From NCBI GenBank assembly GCA_002399085.1, contig DHCY01000011.1, positions 1-53,572 of the forward strand: a stretch of DNA of 53,572 nucleotides. The letters are read 5' to 3'. The notes under the pieces were generated by a model. The model ran no database searches and was not told the origin of the DNA. It worked only from the letters and a program-made list of their open reading frames with translations. Shown one piece after another: positions 41,397-51,652 of this stretch. Position numbers and translations under genes: made by a program. The stretch's first letter is position 1; every line of letters begins with the position of its first letter. This stretch comes from Anaerolineaceae bacterium UBA4890. Lineage in GTDB: Bacteria > Chloroflexota > Anaerolineae > Anaerolineales > Anaerolineaceae.

Positions 41397-42159
41397 CCTC
41401 GCAGAAAAAACCGAAACCGACACCAACGGAGCGATCGTCCGCCTCGAAAACGTCTCGGTCAGTTATCGTTTGCCGTCGGAACGGATTGGTACGTTCAAAG
41501 AATATGCCATTCGCAAGATCCAACGAAAAATTAAAATTCAAGATTTCTGGGCGCTGACCGATTTCAGTCTGCAGATCAATGAGGGCGAAGTATTCGGAAT
41601 CATTGGAAACAACGGTGCCGGCAAAAGTACCTTGCTGAAAGTAATTTCCAGAGTGCTCAAACCCACCAGGGGGCGCGTGGTGGTTTATGGCAGAATCGCT
41701 CCCTTGCTTGAACTTGGCGCCGGCTTCCACCCCGAACTCTCGGGGCGTGAGAACGTTTTTCTCAATGGCGCATTACTCGGCTATAGCCAGGCAGAAATGG
41801 AAGCCGTCTTTGATGAAATCGTGGAATTCTCGGAACTGAAGCAATTCATCAATTCTCCCATCCGTACCTATTCTTCCGGGATGTACGCCCGCCTGGGTTT
41901 TGCGGTTGCGACTGCACATGTGCCCGATATCCTGATTTTGGATGAAATATTAAGCGTAGGAGATGAAGCCTTCCAAAAGAAAAGCCGCGACCGGTTGCAG
42001 AGCTTCCAGCAACAAGGCGCGACAGTGTTGTTGGTCTCACACGCCTTGGATTCGATGATCGGAATGTGCGATCGCATTGTCTGGATAGACCACGGAAAAG
42101 TGCGAAAAATCGGAGTGCCCGAAGAAGTGATCGCAGAATACAGAGAAGACAACATCTGA
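41380..42159 (+). CDS. ABC-2 polysaccharide exporter ATPase
   Basis: A 259-residue ABC ATPase partner of the upstream permease. Walker A is GNNGAGKST, the signature is YSSGMYARLGFA and Walker B is ILILDEILSVGDEAF, as in Wzt/TagH. It has no C-terminal carbohydrate-binding domain, unlike Wzt proteins that recognise a modified chain end, so export is probably not end-group dependent. The ATG at 41380 follows GGAGG closely; a GTG at 41389 is an alternative. Its stop overlaps the rfbC start by one base. Confidence 0.9.
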   Translation: MHIVSDLAEKTETDTNGAIVRLENVSVSYRLPSERIGTFKEYAIRKIQRKIKIQDFWALTDFSLQINEGEVFGIIGNNGAGKSTLLKVISRVLKPTRGRVVVYGRIAPLLELGAGFHPELSGRENVFLNGALLGYSQAEMEAVFDEIVEFSELKQFINSPIRTYSSGMYARLGFAVATAHVPDILILDEILSVGDEAFQKKSRDRLQSFQQQGATVLLVSHALDSMIGMCDRIVWIDHGKVRKIGVPEEVIAEYREDNI

Positions 42160-42740
42160 TGGAATACCTTCCAACTGATCTCCCGGAAGTTCTGCTGATC
42201 AAACCAAAGGTTTTTGGTGACCAACGTGGCTTCTTCATGGAAACTTTCCGTCAATCCGAGTTTGAAGAAATTTGTGGACGCGTAGATTTTGTGCAAGACA
42301 ACCACTCGGGGTCTCCGCAGGGTATCTTGCGAGGCTTGCATTACCAGCTGAAAAACACGCAAGGCAAGCTGGTCCGCGTAGTTTACGGTGAGGTGTTCGA
42401 CGTCGCCGTGGATATTCGCCAGGGCTCGCCTACTTTTGGCAAATGGACAGGTCAAATTCTCTCAGCCGAAAACAAGCATCAACTCTGGGTTCCTGGGGGC
42501 TTTGCTCACGGCTATTATGTGATCAGCGAATGGGCGGAGTTTGTCTATAAAACCACCGACTACTATGCCCCCGCATGGGAACGCAGCCTGCTGTGGAATG
42601 ACCTGGCAATCGGCATCGAATGGCCCTTGGTCAATGGTGAAGCTCCCACGCTTTCTGCCAAAGATGCCGCCGCCCCACTGCTGAAGGATGCAGATGTCTT
42701 CCCCCTCGGATGGACAAAAGATCAGAAGGAGAACAGATGA
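42159..42740 (+). CDS. rfbC: dTDP-4-dehydrorhamnose 3,5-epimerase
   Basis: A 193-residue cupin-fold epimerase, third step of dTDP-L-rhamnose synthesis. The family motifs are DQRGFFMETFR, FVQDNHSGSPQGILRGLHYQ with the catalytic His, and WVPGGFAHGYYV. I start at the ATG at 42159, which overlaps the exporter ATPase stop; a longer frame from 42066 lies inside that gene. The end overlaps rfbB by four bases. Confidence 0.94.
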   Translation: MEYLPTDLPEVLLIKPKVFGDQRGFFMETFRQSEFEEICGRVDFVQDNHSGSPQGILRGLHYQLKNTQGKLVRVVYGEVFDVAVDIRQGSPTFGKWTGQILSAENKHQLWVPGGFAHGYYVISEWAEFVYKTTDYYAPAWERSLLWNDLAIGIEWPLVNGEAPTLSAKDAAAPLLKDADVFPLGWTKDQKENR

Positions 42741-43816
42741 GAAAAATCTTGGTAACAGGTGGAGCAGGATTTATTGGTTCCAACTTCATCCACTACCTCT
42801 TGGAGCATGACCCTGATGTACAAATAATCAACCTGGACGCGCTGACCTATGCCGGCAGCCTGGAGAACCTCAAAGATCTGCCAGACCCTGAACGCCATCT
42901 TTTTGTGCATGGCAGCATCACAGACCGCGCCTTGCTCGACCAGCTGTTTGCGGAGCACAAAATCGACACGGTAATTAACTTTGCCGCCGAAAGCCACGTA
43001 GACCGCTCGATCCATAACCCCGGTATCTTTGTGGAGACTAATGTGGTTGGAACGTATACCTTGCTCGAAGCTGCCCGGCGCGCCTGGCTGGTGGACAAAA
43101 TTGTACCTCTCGAAAATGTTCGTTTCCATCATGTCTCCACTGATGAGGTTTTTGGCACACTCACGCGCGAAGAACCACCGTTCGAGGAAGATACTCCCTA
43201 TGCCCCGCGCTCACCCTACGCTGCAGCCAAAGCGTCCAGCGACCATTTTGTGCGAGCATACAACATCACCTTCGGCTTGCCGATCAGCATCAGCAACTGC
43301 TCCAATAACTATGGACCCCGCCAGTTCCCCGAAAAACTGATCCCCTTGATTATCCTGAACGCCCTCAACGGCAGAGCGCTGCCGGTTTATGGCGATGGCA
43401 TGCAAATCCGGGACTGGCTCTACGTGGATGATCATTGCGAGGCGATTTTGCAAATTGTCAGAGAGGGGCGCGTTGGCGAAACCTACTGTGTTGGCGGTGA
43501 CAATCAACCACCCAACATCCAAATCGTCAACACCATTTGCGACATCCTGGATGAATTGCAGCCTGATTCGGCTTATGCACCCCACGACCAACTGATCACT
43601 TATGTTGCGGACCGACCGGGGCATGACCGGCGGTATGACATCAACATAGACAAAATTGAGCAGGAATTGGGCTGGAAGCCCAGCCACGACCTGCGCCAGG
43701 GTTTGGTGGACACTGTAAAATGGTATCTGGACAACCCGGACTGGGTCGAAGCGATTACCAAACAGTCCGATTACAATAACTGGCTCCAGAAAAATTATTC
43801 AGGTAGAAAGGTGTAA
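42737..43816 (+). CDS. rfbB: dTDP-glucose 4,6-dehydratase
   Basis: A 359-residue extended SDR enzyme, second step of dTDP-rhamnose synthesis. The NAD site is VTGGAGFIGSNF, the active-site motifs are HVSTDEVFGTL and YAAAKASSDHF, and NCSNNYGPRQFPEKLIPL is diagnostic for RfbB. AAGGAG lies 5 bases before the ATG, which overlaps the rfbC stop (ATGA). rfbA begins two bases after its stop. Confidence 0.95.
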   Translation: MRKILVTGGAGFIGSNFIHYLLEHDPDVQIINLDALTYAGSLENLKDLPDPERHLFVHGSITDRALLDQLFAEHKIDTVINFAAESHVDRSIHNPGIFVETNVVGTYTLLEAARRAWLVDKIVPLENVRFHHVSTDEVFGTLTREEPPFEEDTPYAPRSPYAAAKASSDHFVRAYNITFGLPISISNCSNNYGPRQFPEKLIPLIILNALNGRALPVYGDGMQIRDWLYVDDHCEAILQIVREGRVGETYCVGGDNQPPNIQIVNTICDILDELQPDSAYAPHDQLITYVADRPGHDRRYDINIDKIEQELGWKPSHDLRQGLVDTVKWYLDNPDWVEAITKQSDYNNWLQKNYSGRKV

Positions 43817-43818
43817 AC

Positions 43819-44694
43819 ATGAAAGGTATCATCCTCGCTGGCGGGAAAGGCACCAGGCTCTACCCCCTGACCCTGGGAGTCAGCAAACAGTTGCTGCCTG
43901 TCTATGACAAACCCATGATCTACTATCCGCTCTCTATGCTTATGCTGGCGGGCATTCGCGATATCCTGGTAATCACCACACCGGAAGACAGCGAGCAATA
44001 TCAGCGTTTGCTGGGCGATGGTAGCAAACTGGGGTTGACCTTCCAGTATGCCACCCAATCGGTCCCGCGTGGTCTGGCAGATGCCTTTCTGATCGGCAAG
44101 GAATTTATCGGTGATGACAAAGTATGCCTGATTTTGGGTGACAACATTTTCTTCGGACAGGGAATGCCCGAAATATTACGACGAGCTGCCCAGCAGGAAA
44201 ATTGTGCGGTTGTTTTTGCCTACCCGGTCAGAGATCCCGAAAGATATGGCGTGGTCGAATTTGATAAGGATAAAAACGCAATCAGCCTCGAAGAGAAACC
44301 ACTGCGACCTCGCTCGAACTATGCTGTTCCAGGTATCTATTTTTACGACAATCGCGTCGTGAGTTACGCTGAAGAGTTGGAACCCTCTCCGCGAGGAGAA
44401 ATCGAGATCACTGATATTAACAAACGCTATCTCGAGGATGGCGAGTTGAGGGTCGAAGTATTGGGGCGCGGAATTGCCTGGCTGGATGCCGGCACGCACG
44501 AAAGCTTGCTGCAAGCTTCGATGTTCGTCCAGGCGGTGGAAGAACGACAGGGCATGATGATCTCTTGCATCGAGGAAATCGCTTATCGCATGGGTTACAT
44601 CGATGAAGATTGCCTGCGTCGTTGCGCCGAACCACTGGCAAGCAATGAATATGGACAGTATCTGCTCCGCCTGATCGATAAGGGCATGTTGTGA
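43819..44694 (+). CDS. rfbA: glucose-1-phosphate thymidylyltransferase
   Basis: A 291-residue nucleotidyltransferase that makes dTDP-glucose from dTTP and glucose-1-phosphate, first step of the pathway. The signature LAGGKGTRLYPLT is at the N-terminus and LILGDNIFFGQG and VEFDKDKNAISLEEKP follow, as in RmlA. AAAGG lies a few bases before the ATG. The last codons overlap the GTG start of rfbD. Confidence 0.95.
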   Translation: MKGIILAGGKGTRLYPLTLGVSKQLLPVYDKPMIYYPLSMLMLAGIRDILVITTPEDSEQYQRLLGDGSKLGLTFQYATQSVPRGLADAFLIGKEFIGDDKVCLILGDNIFFGQGMPEILRRAAQQENCAVVFAYPVRDPERYGVVEFDKDKNAISLEEKPLRPRSNYAVPGIYFYDNRVVSYAEELEPSPRGEIEITDINKRYLEDGELRVEVLGRGIAWLDAGTHESLLQASMFVQAVEERQGMMISCIEEIAYRMGYIDEDCLRRCAEPLASNEYGQYLLRLIDKGML

Positions 44695-45572
44695 AAAAAA
44701 TTTTGCTATTTGCCAAAAACGGTCAGCTGGGTTGGGAACTGCAGCGCGCGCTCGCACCTTTGGGTGAAGTGATCGCACTGGATTACCCAGAAGTTGACTT
44801 CACTAAACCTGCCGATCTTAGCGCCATGGTGAAAGAAGTTTCTCCGGATTTTTTGATCAATCCGGCTGCCTATACGGCTGTCGATAAAGCAGAAACAGAC
44901 CGAAAAACCGCTTTCCTGGTCAATCGGGATGCGGTGAAGGCATTGGCAGAAAGCGCTGCTGAGTTGAATATCCCCTTTATTCACTATTCCACCGATTACG
45001 TCTACGACGGCACGAAGGGCTCTCCTTATATAGAAACAGATGCAACCAACCCGTTAAACGTTTATGGTCAGAGCAAGCTTGAGGGCGATCTGGCAGTGCT
45101 TGAGGCGGGCGGCGTGGGTATGGTTTTACGCACCAGCTGGGTTTATTCCATGAGGCAGGGTGGTTTTGTGACCAAGGTGCTGCAGTGGGCACGCGAGCAG
45201 GAGACCTTGCGCGTAGTCGATGATCAGATCAGCAGCCCTACTTCGGCGCGAATGCTGGCAGAAGTGACAGCATTATTACTGGCAAAAATTTCTGAACATT
45301 CTTTTGAATGGCTTCAAGATCGGACAGGAATTTATCATTGTGCCGGCAGTGGCGCATGTAGTCGATACGAATGGGCACAGAAGATCATCGAACTCGACCC
45401 GCATAAAGAGGAGCAAAAAGTGCAAAGGCTTGAGCGAGCGAAAAGCAGCGAATTCCCGATGCCGGCAGACAGACCGATGATCTCAGTGTTAAATAGTGAT
45501 AAGTTGTCCGAGGTTTTTGGTCTGCGGCAGCCAAATTGGGAAATTGCCCTGCGACTGATGCTGGCAGGATGA
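44691..45572 (+). CDS. rfbD: dTDP-4-dehydrorhamnose reductase
   Basis: A 293-residue SDR enzyme, last step of dTDP-L-rhamnose synthesis. The NADPH site is LLFAKNGQLGWELQR; HYSTDYVYDGTKG and NVYGQSKLEGD supply the Ser/Thr, Tyr and Lys catalytic set. The GTG start at 44691 overlaps the rfbA stop by four bases. It completes the rfbC-B-A-D set, so the cell can make dTDP-rhamnose from glucose-1-phosphate with genes of this window alone. Confidence 0.94.
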   Translation: MKKILLFAKNGQLGWELQRALAPLGEVIALDYPEVDFTKPADLSAMVKEVSPDFLINPAAYTAVDKAETDRKTAFLVNRDAVKALAESAAELNIPFIHYSTDYVYDGTKGSPYIETDATNPLNVYGQSKLEGDLAVLEAGGVGMVLRTSWVYSMRQGGFVTKVLQWAREQETLRVVDDQISSPTSARMLAEVTALLLAKISEHSFEWLQDRTGIYHCAGSGACSRYEWAQKIIELDPHKEEQKVQRLERAKSSEFPMPADRPMISVLNSDKLSEVFGLRQPNWEIALRLMLAG

Positions 45573-45612
45573 CAACTTCAGCTCTTTGGTCGCAGCTGGT
45601 AATGAGGTGTTC

Positions 45613-48600
45613 ATGGATAACGATGTAAATAGCGCTGCTTGGACGAAGACAAGCGATACGGCTGCAATTTTTCATATTTTTTACCCTGATCTATATGAAG
45701 AAATGGTTGAAACTGCTCAAAACCTGGGAGATGGTTGCGATTATTATGTAACAATCCCGGAGGAACAGCCTGAACTGATCGCCACGGTCTCACAGCAATT
45801 TCCAAAAGCACGCATTTTACATGTCCAAAACCGTGGAAGAGACATTCTGCCTTTCCTCGAGATATTGAAACGCATCCTGCCCCTCAATTACGATCTTCTG
45901 ATTAAGATCCATACCAAGAAGAGTTTGCACAGAGATGATGGCACTTTGTGGCGCCAGGATGTTTATCAAAACCTGTTAGGTAATCCTGTGATAATCGCAA
46001 AAGCCCGAAGCGCCTTCCAGCACGACCCCCGGTTAGGGATCCTGGGAGCGGAAGGTCACGTTCTCAACGTCCGTTTTTACATGGGCGGGAACCAGAAAAT
46101 AGTGGACGAATTGATTGCGCGGACCAACCTGCAACCCATCCAACCTCTCGCTTTTCCTTTTGTGGCTTCCACTATGTTTTGGGCGAGACCAGAAGTTTTT
46201 ACCCCGCTGATGAACGCCAACATCACTGCTGACGAGTTCCCGGAAGAGCCCTTGCCCCCCGATGGCACCCTTGCGCATGCTATGGAACGCTTTCTTGGGC
46301 TGCTGGCAACCGATCAAAAGTTTTTGGTCAAAGCCATTGATAAAGACGGAATTATCTCAGAAGCGGACCCCCTTGCGATTTATCGATACGCGCCAGTACC
46401 AAAGGCACTCGCTTTCCAGAATGTAAAGAAAATCGTGCATTACTCTGCCTACTCACAGGCATTTGCAATTCAATATTTACGAATCACAGCGCCATACCGA
46501 GCGGCAGGTATTGAACTGATTCCCGGCAGTCTGGATGGTGTTCCTGACCCAGAGCGGGTTCTGCTGGGTGACGCGGTTATCTTCCAGCGTGAATTTCCGC
46601 GGAATTTACCTCTCTATGATCAGATCGTTGCCAGGGCGCGCCAAAGCAACAAGCTGGTATTTTATGAGTTGGATGACCTGCTTTTCGATTTACCCGAGGA
46701 ACATCCAGAGCGCATTGAAGAAGCTTACAATGCCGCCTTGATGCCGATGATGGCTGCAATGACTGACGCCGATGTGGTTGTCGTACCCACGGATGAACTT
46801 TGCAAGGTGGTTGAGGGTTTTAACCCTAATGTGGTCGTTCTGCCCAATTATCTTGATGATAAAATCTGGCAATTAAAGACTGCTGTCAAAACGAGCCAGG
46901 CGGAACCCTTGACACTTGGCTATATGGGCAGCAACTCGCACACGCCAGATCTGGCAATGATTACACCAGTGTTACGGAAGTTGCTCGGGCGTTATCAGGG
47001 CAAGCTAAAACTTGAAGTCTGGGGCACCCCCTTACCAGAAGGGTTGGAGAACCTCGCAGGTGTCTCCTGGCATCCTGCCCCCACAAACGTCTATGTAGAT
47101 TTTGTCAGGAATTTTCTTGATCTAAAATTTGACGTGGCGATCGCCCCACTGGCAGATAACCTTTTCAATCGCTGTAAGAGTGGATTGAAATATTTGGAAT
47201 ACAGTGCCATTGGCGCGGCAGGTGTCTTTAGCCGCCTTGCACCATATGAAAACATAGTCGATGAGGGGATAGACGGTTTCCTGGCAGCGGATGAGTCAGA
47301 GTGGCTGGAAAAATTAATTTTGCTGATCGAAGATTCTGGGTTACGCAGGAAGTTTGTTTTAGCTGCCCAAGCCAAAATTCGGGAGCAGTGGTTGCTTTCA
47401 AAGAACATCCAAAATTGGGGCGATATTCAGAATAAATTAAACCGTGAATTCCTTCTGGAAGACTCGAATAAAACCTTGAGAGCGCATATCGCCTCTACAG
47501 TTACCCGCCAGTTATATTACGATCGCCGTAATATCAATGGAAGAAACGAAAACTTTACAGATGAAATCCGGCAATTAACAGAGCGTAATTCAGGATTGGA
47601 AGCAGAAGTTTACAAACTGACACAGCAACTTAGTAAAAAAGAGAAAGCAGCGCAGGAATTACGAACAGCCCTTAGGCGGTCTGAACAAGCTATCGACCGT
47701 ATTTATGACGGGCGCACCTGGAAATCTGTAAGAACTTTTAACCAGGCTCAGGAGAAATTTTCCAGGGCATTACGAAAAATAAGAACACTTTCCGGACCTG
47801 TCGGAAAGCTATTTCCTACCAAAATTAAGGAAAACACTGAACTGCTGCTCGCGTCTGGCTTGTTTGACAGCGAATATTATTTAAAGCACAATCCCGATGT
47901 TCGGGCGGCAGGGGTGGAACCTTTGCTCCATTTCTTGAATTATGGTGGTATGGAAGGGCGTAACCCATCCGCAAATTTTAACAGCAACTGGTACCTCGAG
48001 AAAAACCAGGATGTCAGGGATGCAGGGATGAACCCCTTGCTGCATTACTTGCGACATGGTAAACAAGAAGGACGCTCCATTAAGGCTGTCCGTGAAGCGG
48101 GCAACCAAAACATGGTGAATGCCAACCAGGTAAGTGCAGGGCTAAAACAAAGCCGGGTTCCAGGAACATTTTTACTCAGCACACAATTGCAGACGATCCT
48201 GGAGGAGAGGCTGGAACCTGCATTTCAGGTCGCGCTTAGTCATGATGATTACACCAATGTGACAGGCGGGACCCAGATGAGAATCTCCGATGAGCAGAAT
48301 GAGGTAAACCATCAAGGTTCCAGTTACCTGCATGTTTATCCTTACAATAAACTCGAAACGCTTGCCAGAGAGGATCGGTTACTCTACCTGGCACTCAATC
48401 TGGATGGAAAACCACTGGGTGTAACTGAAAGCGGTGAATTGATTGCAGCATTAAAAGGATTGAATCATAAGCAGCTAACAATAGTATCCATCCACCACAG
48501 CATGGGATTCAACATGCAAACCATTCAGAACTTGCTCGATCTGGCTGGAAATAAAGGCGTGTTTTGGCTGCACGATTACTTCTCATTATGCCCCTCTTAT

Positions 48601-49359
48601 AACTTGCGTAGAAATGATCGGGAATATTGCGGTGCGCCAGACATTGATAGCAATTCTTGCCGGCTTTGCCGCTACGTTCAGCAACGCCGATTGCAGCAGC
48701 CGCTCCTTGAGAGGTTATTCGAAAACAATCAGCTTGAAATCGCATCGCCTTCCCAATTCACCTACGAACTCTGGCAATCCCGCACCAAAGCCAACGCACC
48801 TGCCCAAATCATTCCACCGGCAGAGCTCGATTGGCAAGCGCCAGGACACACACGCTACCAATCCGGGGTTTTGCGGGTTGGCTTTTTAGGCTATCCGTTG
48901 GACTATAAGGGCTGGGATGAATGGATGAAACTCGTAAATGAAGCGGGTAAGTCCGAACGCTTCCGCTTTTTCCAATTTTCCTCCCAACCAGGACCGGCAG
49001 GTAATTATCTCCATATTGAAACCAGGGTCACAAATGAAGATCGCCAGGCAATGGTAGAAGCTCTCAGGATGAACCAGATCGATGTAGCGGTTTTGTGGTC
49101 AAAAGTGGCAGAGACCTTTTCTTTCACCATGCATGAAGCCCTGGCAGCCGGTTGTTTCATTCTCACCAATCCGGATAGTGGAAACATTCAGGACACAATA
49201 AGGCGCAACCCTGAACGTGGCTTGATATTGCCAGATTTCGCTGCCTTGTTAGAGGTGTTTGAGACTGGTGCTATCATTGAGAATGTTAAAAAATACCAAA
49301 AAGACGGGAGACCGCGGGCTGACCTGGTTTTTGGCAGTATTAAGGAGATCGATCGATGA
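45613..49359 (+). CDS. multidomain glycosyltransferase: RgpF-like, GT4 and a second C-terminal GT module
   Basis: A 1248-residue cytoplasmic polymer-building enzyme. Residues about 15-260 match rhamnan synthesis protein F (RILHVQNRGRDILPFLEIL, IKIHTKKSLHR). A GT4-like domain lies at about 275-600 (LTLGYMGSNSHTPDL, KSGLKYLEYSAIG). A coiled coil follows at about 645-700, then two short repeats at about 750-820 of the type FDSEYYLKHNPDVRAAG. A further GT module at about 870-1225 has a Cys motif near 993-1018 and ETFSFTMHEALAAGCF; the next-but-one gene is homologous to it. The start is ATG at 45613; a TTG at 45586 is possible. The stop overlaps the next gene. Confidence 0.88.
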   Translation: MDNDVNSAAWTKTSDTAAIFHIFYPDLYEEMVETAQNLGDGCDYYVTIPEEQPELIATVSQQFPKARILHVQNRGRDILPFLEILKRILPLNYDLLIKIHTKKSLHRDDGTLWRQDVYQNLLGNPVIIAKARSAFQHDPRLGILGAEGHVLNVRFYMGGNQKIVDELIARTNLQPIQPLAFPFVASTMFWARPEVFTPLMNANITADEFPEEPLPPDGTLAHAMERFLGLLATDQKFLVKAIDKDGIISEADPLAIYRYAPVPKALAFQNVKKIVHYSAYSQAFAIQYLRITAPYRAAGIELIPGSLDGVPDPERVLLGDAVIFQREFPRNLPLYDQIVARARQSNKLVFYELDDLLFDLPEEHPERIEEAYNAALMPMMAAMTDADVVVVPTDELCKVVEGFNPNVVVLPNYLDDKIWQLKTAVKTSQAEPLTLGYMGSNSHTPDLAMITPVLRKLLGRYQGKLKLEVWGTPLPEGLENLAGVSWHPAPTNVYVDFVRNFLDLKFDVAIAPLADNLFNRCKSGLKYLEYSAIGAAGVFSRLAPYENIVDEGIDGFLAADESEWLEKLILLIEDSGLRRKFVLAAQAKIREQWLLSKNIQNWGDIQNKLNREFLLEDSNKTLRAHIASTVTRQLYYDRRNINGRNENFTDEIRQLTERNSGLEAEVYKLTQQLSKKEKAAQELRTALRRSEQAIDRIYDGRTWKSVRTFNQAQEKFSRALRKIRTLSGPVGKLFPTKIKENTELLLASGLFDSEYYLKHNPDVRAAGVEPLLHFLNYGGMEGRNPSANFNSNWYLEKNQDVRDAGMNPLLHYLRHGKQEGRSIKAVREAGNQNMVNANQVSAGLKQSRVPGTFLLSTQLQTILEERLEPAFQVALSHDDYTNVTGGTQMRISDEQNEVNHQGSSYLHVYPYNKLETLAREDRLLYLALNLDGKPLGVTESGELIAALKGLNHKQLTIVSIHHSMGFNMQTIQNLLDLAGNKGVFWLHDYFSLCPSYNLRRNDREYCGAPDIDSNSCRLCRYVQQRRLQQPLLERLFENNQLEIASPSQFTYELWQSRTKANAPAQIIPPAELDWQAPGHTRYQSGVLRVGFLGYPLDYKGWDEWMKLVNEAGKSERFRFFQFSSQPGPAGNYLHIETRVTNEDRQAMVEALRMNQIDVAVLWSKVAETFSFTMHEALAAGCFILTNPDSGNIQDTIRRNPERGLILPDFAALLEVFETGAIIENVKKYQKDGRPRADLVFGSIKEIDR

Positions 49360-51650
49360 TCGTTTACACCAGCATAACACTCAACTATTTGCCTAAAGCA
49401 AAGATTTTAGCAAAGACACTCAAACAATTTCACCCGGATTGGGCGTTTCACCTTCTGATCAGTGACAAAATACCTGCGAAGAAAAGCCAGGTATATGAAC
49501 AAGAATTGAGTCAGCCCTTTTTTGATAAGGTGGTCTGGGCTGAAGAATTACCGATAGAGAATATCAAGAGTTGGATCTTCAAACACACTGTCGTAGAAAT
49601 CTGCACTGCTGTGAAAGGTCCTTACCTGCAATACCTGGCTGACCAGGGTCATGAAAAGGTAATGTATATTGACCCTGATATTGCCATTTTCAACCCCCTG
49701 ACTCCGCTGGAAGAGTGGTTGGATGAATATGGCATCCTGTTGGCGCCACATTTGCTGGACTATACCGATAACCCGCAATCGATCCAGGATAATGAAATCG
49801 CTGGAACACTGCGCCATGGCACGTTCAACCTGGGCTTCCTGGCAGTCAACAGCGCCCTGGAGGACGGACGCCGCTTTATCGATTGGTGGGCAGCCCGTTT
49901 GCTGAAATATTGCTATGCTGATTATGAACGCGGTCTGTTCACTGACCAGAAATGGGTGGACCTGGCACCGTCATTTTTTGAAAACCTACTGATCATTCGC
50001 GACCCTGGCTATGATGTCGCTTCCTGGAACCTGGATTGCCGGCAATTGAGCTTCGACGAAAAAGGCACCTTGTTGGTGAACAAGGACTACCCCTTGCGTT
50101 TTTATCACTTCACCGGCTACGATTCGGGCGCGGGGGCTAACGTGATTGCCTCATTGACTTCAGGCGGAGCAAATCCGATTGCCAATGAGCTCTGGGATTG
50201 GTATATCCGTCAGCTTGATGAGCATGGGCACGACGTTCTTGGCAGTGCCCGTAGCTTTTACGACACCTTCGATGACGGCACCAAAATCGAAAAAGAAATG
50301 CGCGTGATGTACCGCGAATCGCCCGACCTGCAGCGCATTTTCCCAAACCCATTCGATACTGAAAAGGGTAAAGGTGGTTACCTGGCATGGTGGCGAAAAG
50401 ACCGACCCAAAAAAAAGAAAAAATCAGAGCCGGAAGCCGTCACTGCTCAACCGGTAGTTGAAACCGTCAGCAGACTGGAAAAACTGCAAGCTCAGGTTTA
50501 CCAGGAGTTGCTGCAATGCGAACTCAATGATCGTGACGAAGAATATGTGCCCCAGCTCAGTCAGTCATTTGATGCGGCTGATGCCTTGGTGAAATTGATC
50601 GCCTTTTACTTGCCTCAATATCACCCTTTCCCTGAAAATGACGAATGGTGGTGTAAAGGCTTCACCGAGTGGACTAACGTTACCCGTGCTGTCCCTCAAT
50701 TTTCAGGTCACTACCAGCCTCATCTTCCCGGGGAACTCGGCTTTTATGACTTGCGTATAGAAGATGTGCATTTCAGACAAATCGAACTGGCAAAACAATT
50801 CGGTCTCTATGGATTTGCCTACTATCATTATTGGTTTGCTGGCAAACGCCTGATGGAAATGCCAGTCGACCGCTTTTTGGCAAACAAGAAGATGGATTTT
50901 CCTTTCTTGCTGGTTTGGGCGAACGAAAACTGGACCCGTCGCTGGGATGGGCTTGAAAGCGACATCTTAATCGCGCAAGAGCATACAGCTGAGACAGACT
51001 TTGCTTTTATCAGGGACATGGAACCTTATTTGCGTGATGAGCGCTATATCCGTATTGGTGACCGTCCGGTTGGAATGGTCTACCGTGCAGATCTTTTACC
51101 AGACCCTAAAGCCACTGCCGATCGTTGGCGCGAATATTGTGTCAAGAACAAACTTGGTGAACCTTACCTGATTGCCGCCCAAACCTTTGGATTGGAAGAT
51201 CCGCGGACAGTTGGTTTTGATGCTGCGGTACAGTTTCCACCGCACAATGAATGGCATTCATCCGAATTTATGATCCAGGATTCGCTTGAATTGGCAAATC
51301 CTGCCTATTCCTCTTTGATTTTTTCTTATGAAAAGATGGTCGAATTCCAGGAAAAGCAGCACAAATCTTCACCTTATCCACTTTACAAGACCGTTTTTCC
51401 AAGCTGGGACAGTGAGCCCAGAAAACCAGGACGCGGAACCATATATGCCGGAGCCAAACCCAGTTTGTACCGCCGCTGGCTAAAAACCGCCTGTGATTGG
51501 ACGCTTAAGAATCATCCTAAAGGCGAGCGCTTTGTTTTCGTGAATGCCTGGAACGAGTGGGCAGAGGGTACCCACCTGGAGCCAGACCGCCGCTTCGGTT
51601 ATGCCAATTTGCATGCAGGCATGGAAGTGCTGCGAGGCTTGAAAGAATAG
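49356..51650 (+). CDS. glycosyltransferase fused to a WbsX-type domain
   Basis: A 764-residue two-part enzyme. Residues about 1-330 resemble a nucleotide-diphospho-sugar transferase of the GT8-like type (VMYIDPDIAIFNPL is the metal site, NLGFLAVNS follows). A Lys-rich linker with KKKKK lies at about 350-360. Residues about 414-764 match the WbsX/GH99-like family found in polysaccharide clusters (IAFYLPQYHPFPEND, WWCKGFTEWTNV, WANENWTRRWDG, NAWNEWAEGTHLEPD). The ATG overlaps the previous stop (ATGA). The sugar and linkage are unknown. Confidence 0.87.
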   Translation: MIVYTSITLNYLPKAKILAKTLKQFHPDWAFHLLISDKIPAKKSQVYEQELSQPFFDKVVWAEELPIENIKSWIFKHTVVEICTAVKGPYLQYLADQGHEKVMYIDPDIAIFNPLTPLEEWLDEYGILLAPHLLDYTDNPQSIQDNEIAGTLRHGTFNLGFLAVNSALEDGRRFIDWWAARLLKYCYADYERGLFTDQKWVDLAPSFFENLLIIRDPGYDVASWNLDCRQLSFDEKGTLLVNKDYPLRFYHFTGYDSGAGANVIASLTSGGANPIANELWDWYIRQLDEHGHDVLGSARSFYDTFDDGTKIEKEMRVMYRESPDLQRIFPNPFDTEKGKGGYLAWWRKDRPKKKKKSEPEAVTAQPVVETVSRLEKLQAQVYQELLQCELNDRDEEYVPQLSQSFDAADALVKLIAFYLPQYHPFPENDEWWCKGFTEWTNVTRAVPQFSGHYQPHLPGELGFYDLRIEDVHFRQIELAKQFGLYGFAYYHYWFAGKRLMEMPVDRFLANKKMDFPFLLVWANENWTRRWDGLESDILIAQEHTAETDFAFIRDMEPYLRDERYIRIGDRPVGMVYRADLLPDPKATADRWREYCVKNKLGEPYLIAAQTFGLEDPRTVGFDAAVQFPPHNEWHSSEFMIQDSLELANPAYSSLIFSYEKMVEFQEKQHKSSPYPLYKTVFPSWDSEPRKPGRGTIYAGAKPSLYRRWLKTACDWTLKNHPKGERFVFVNAWNEWAEGTHLEPDRRFGYANLHAGMEVLRGLKE

Positions 51651-51652
51651 TC

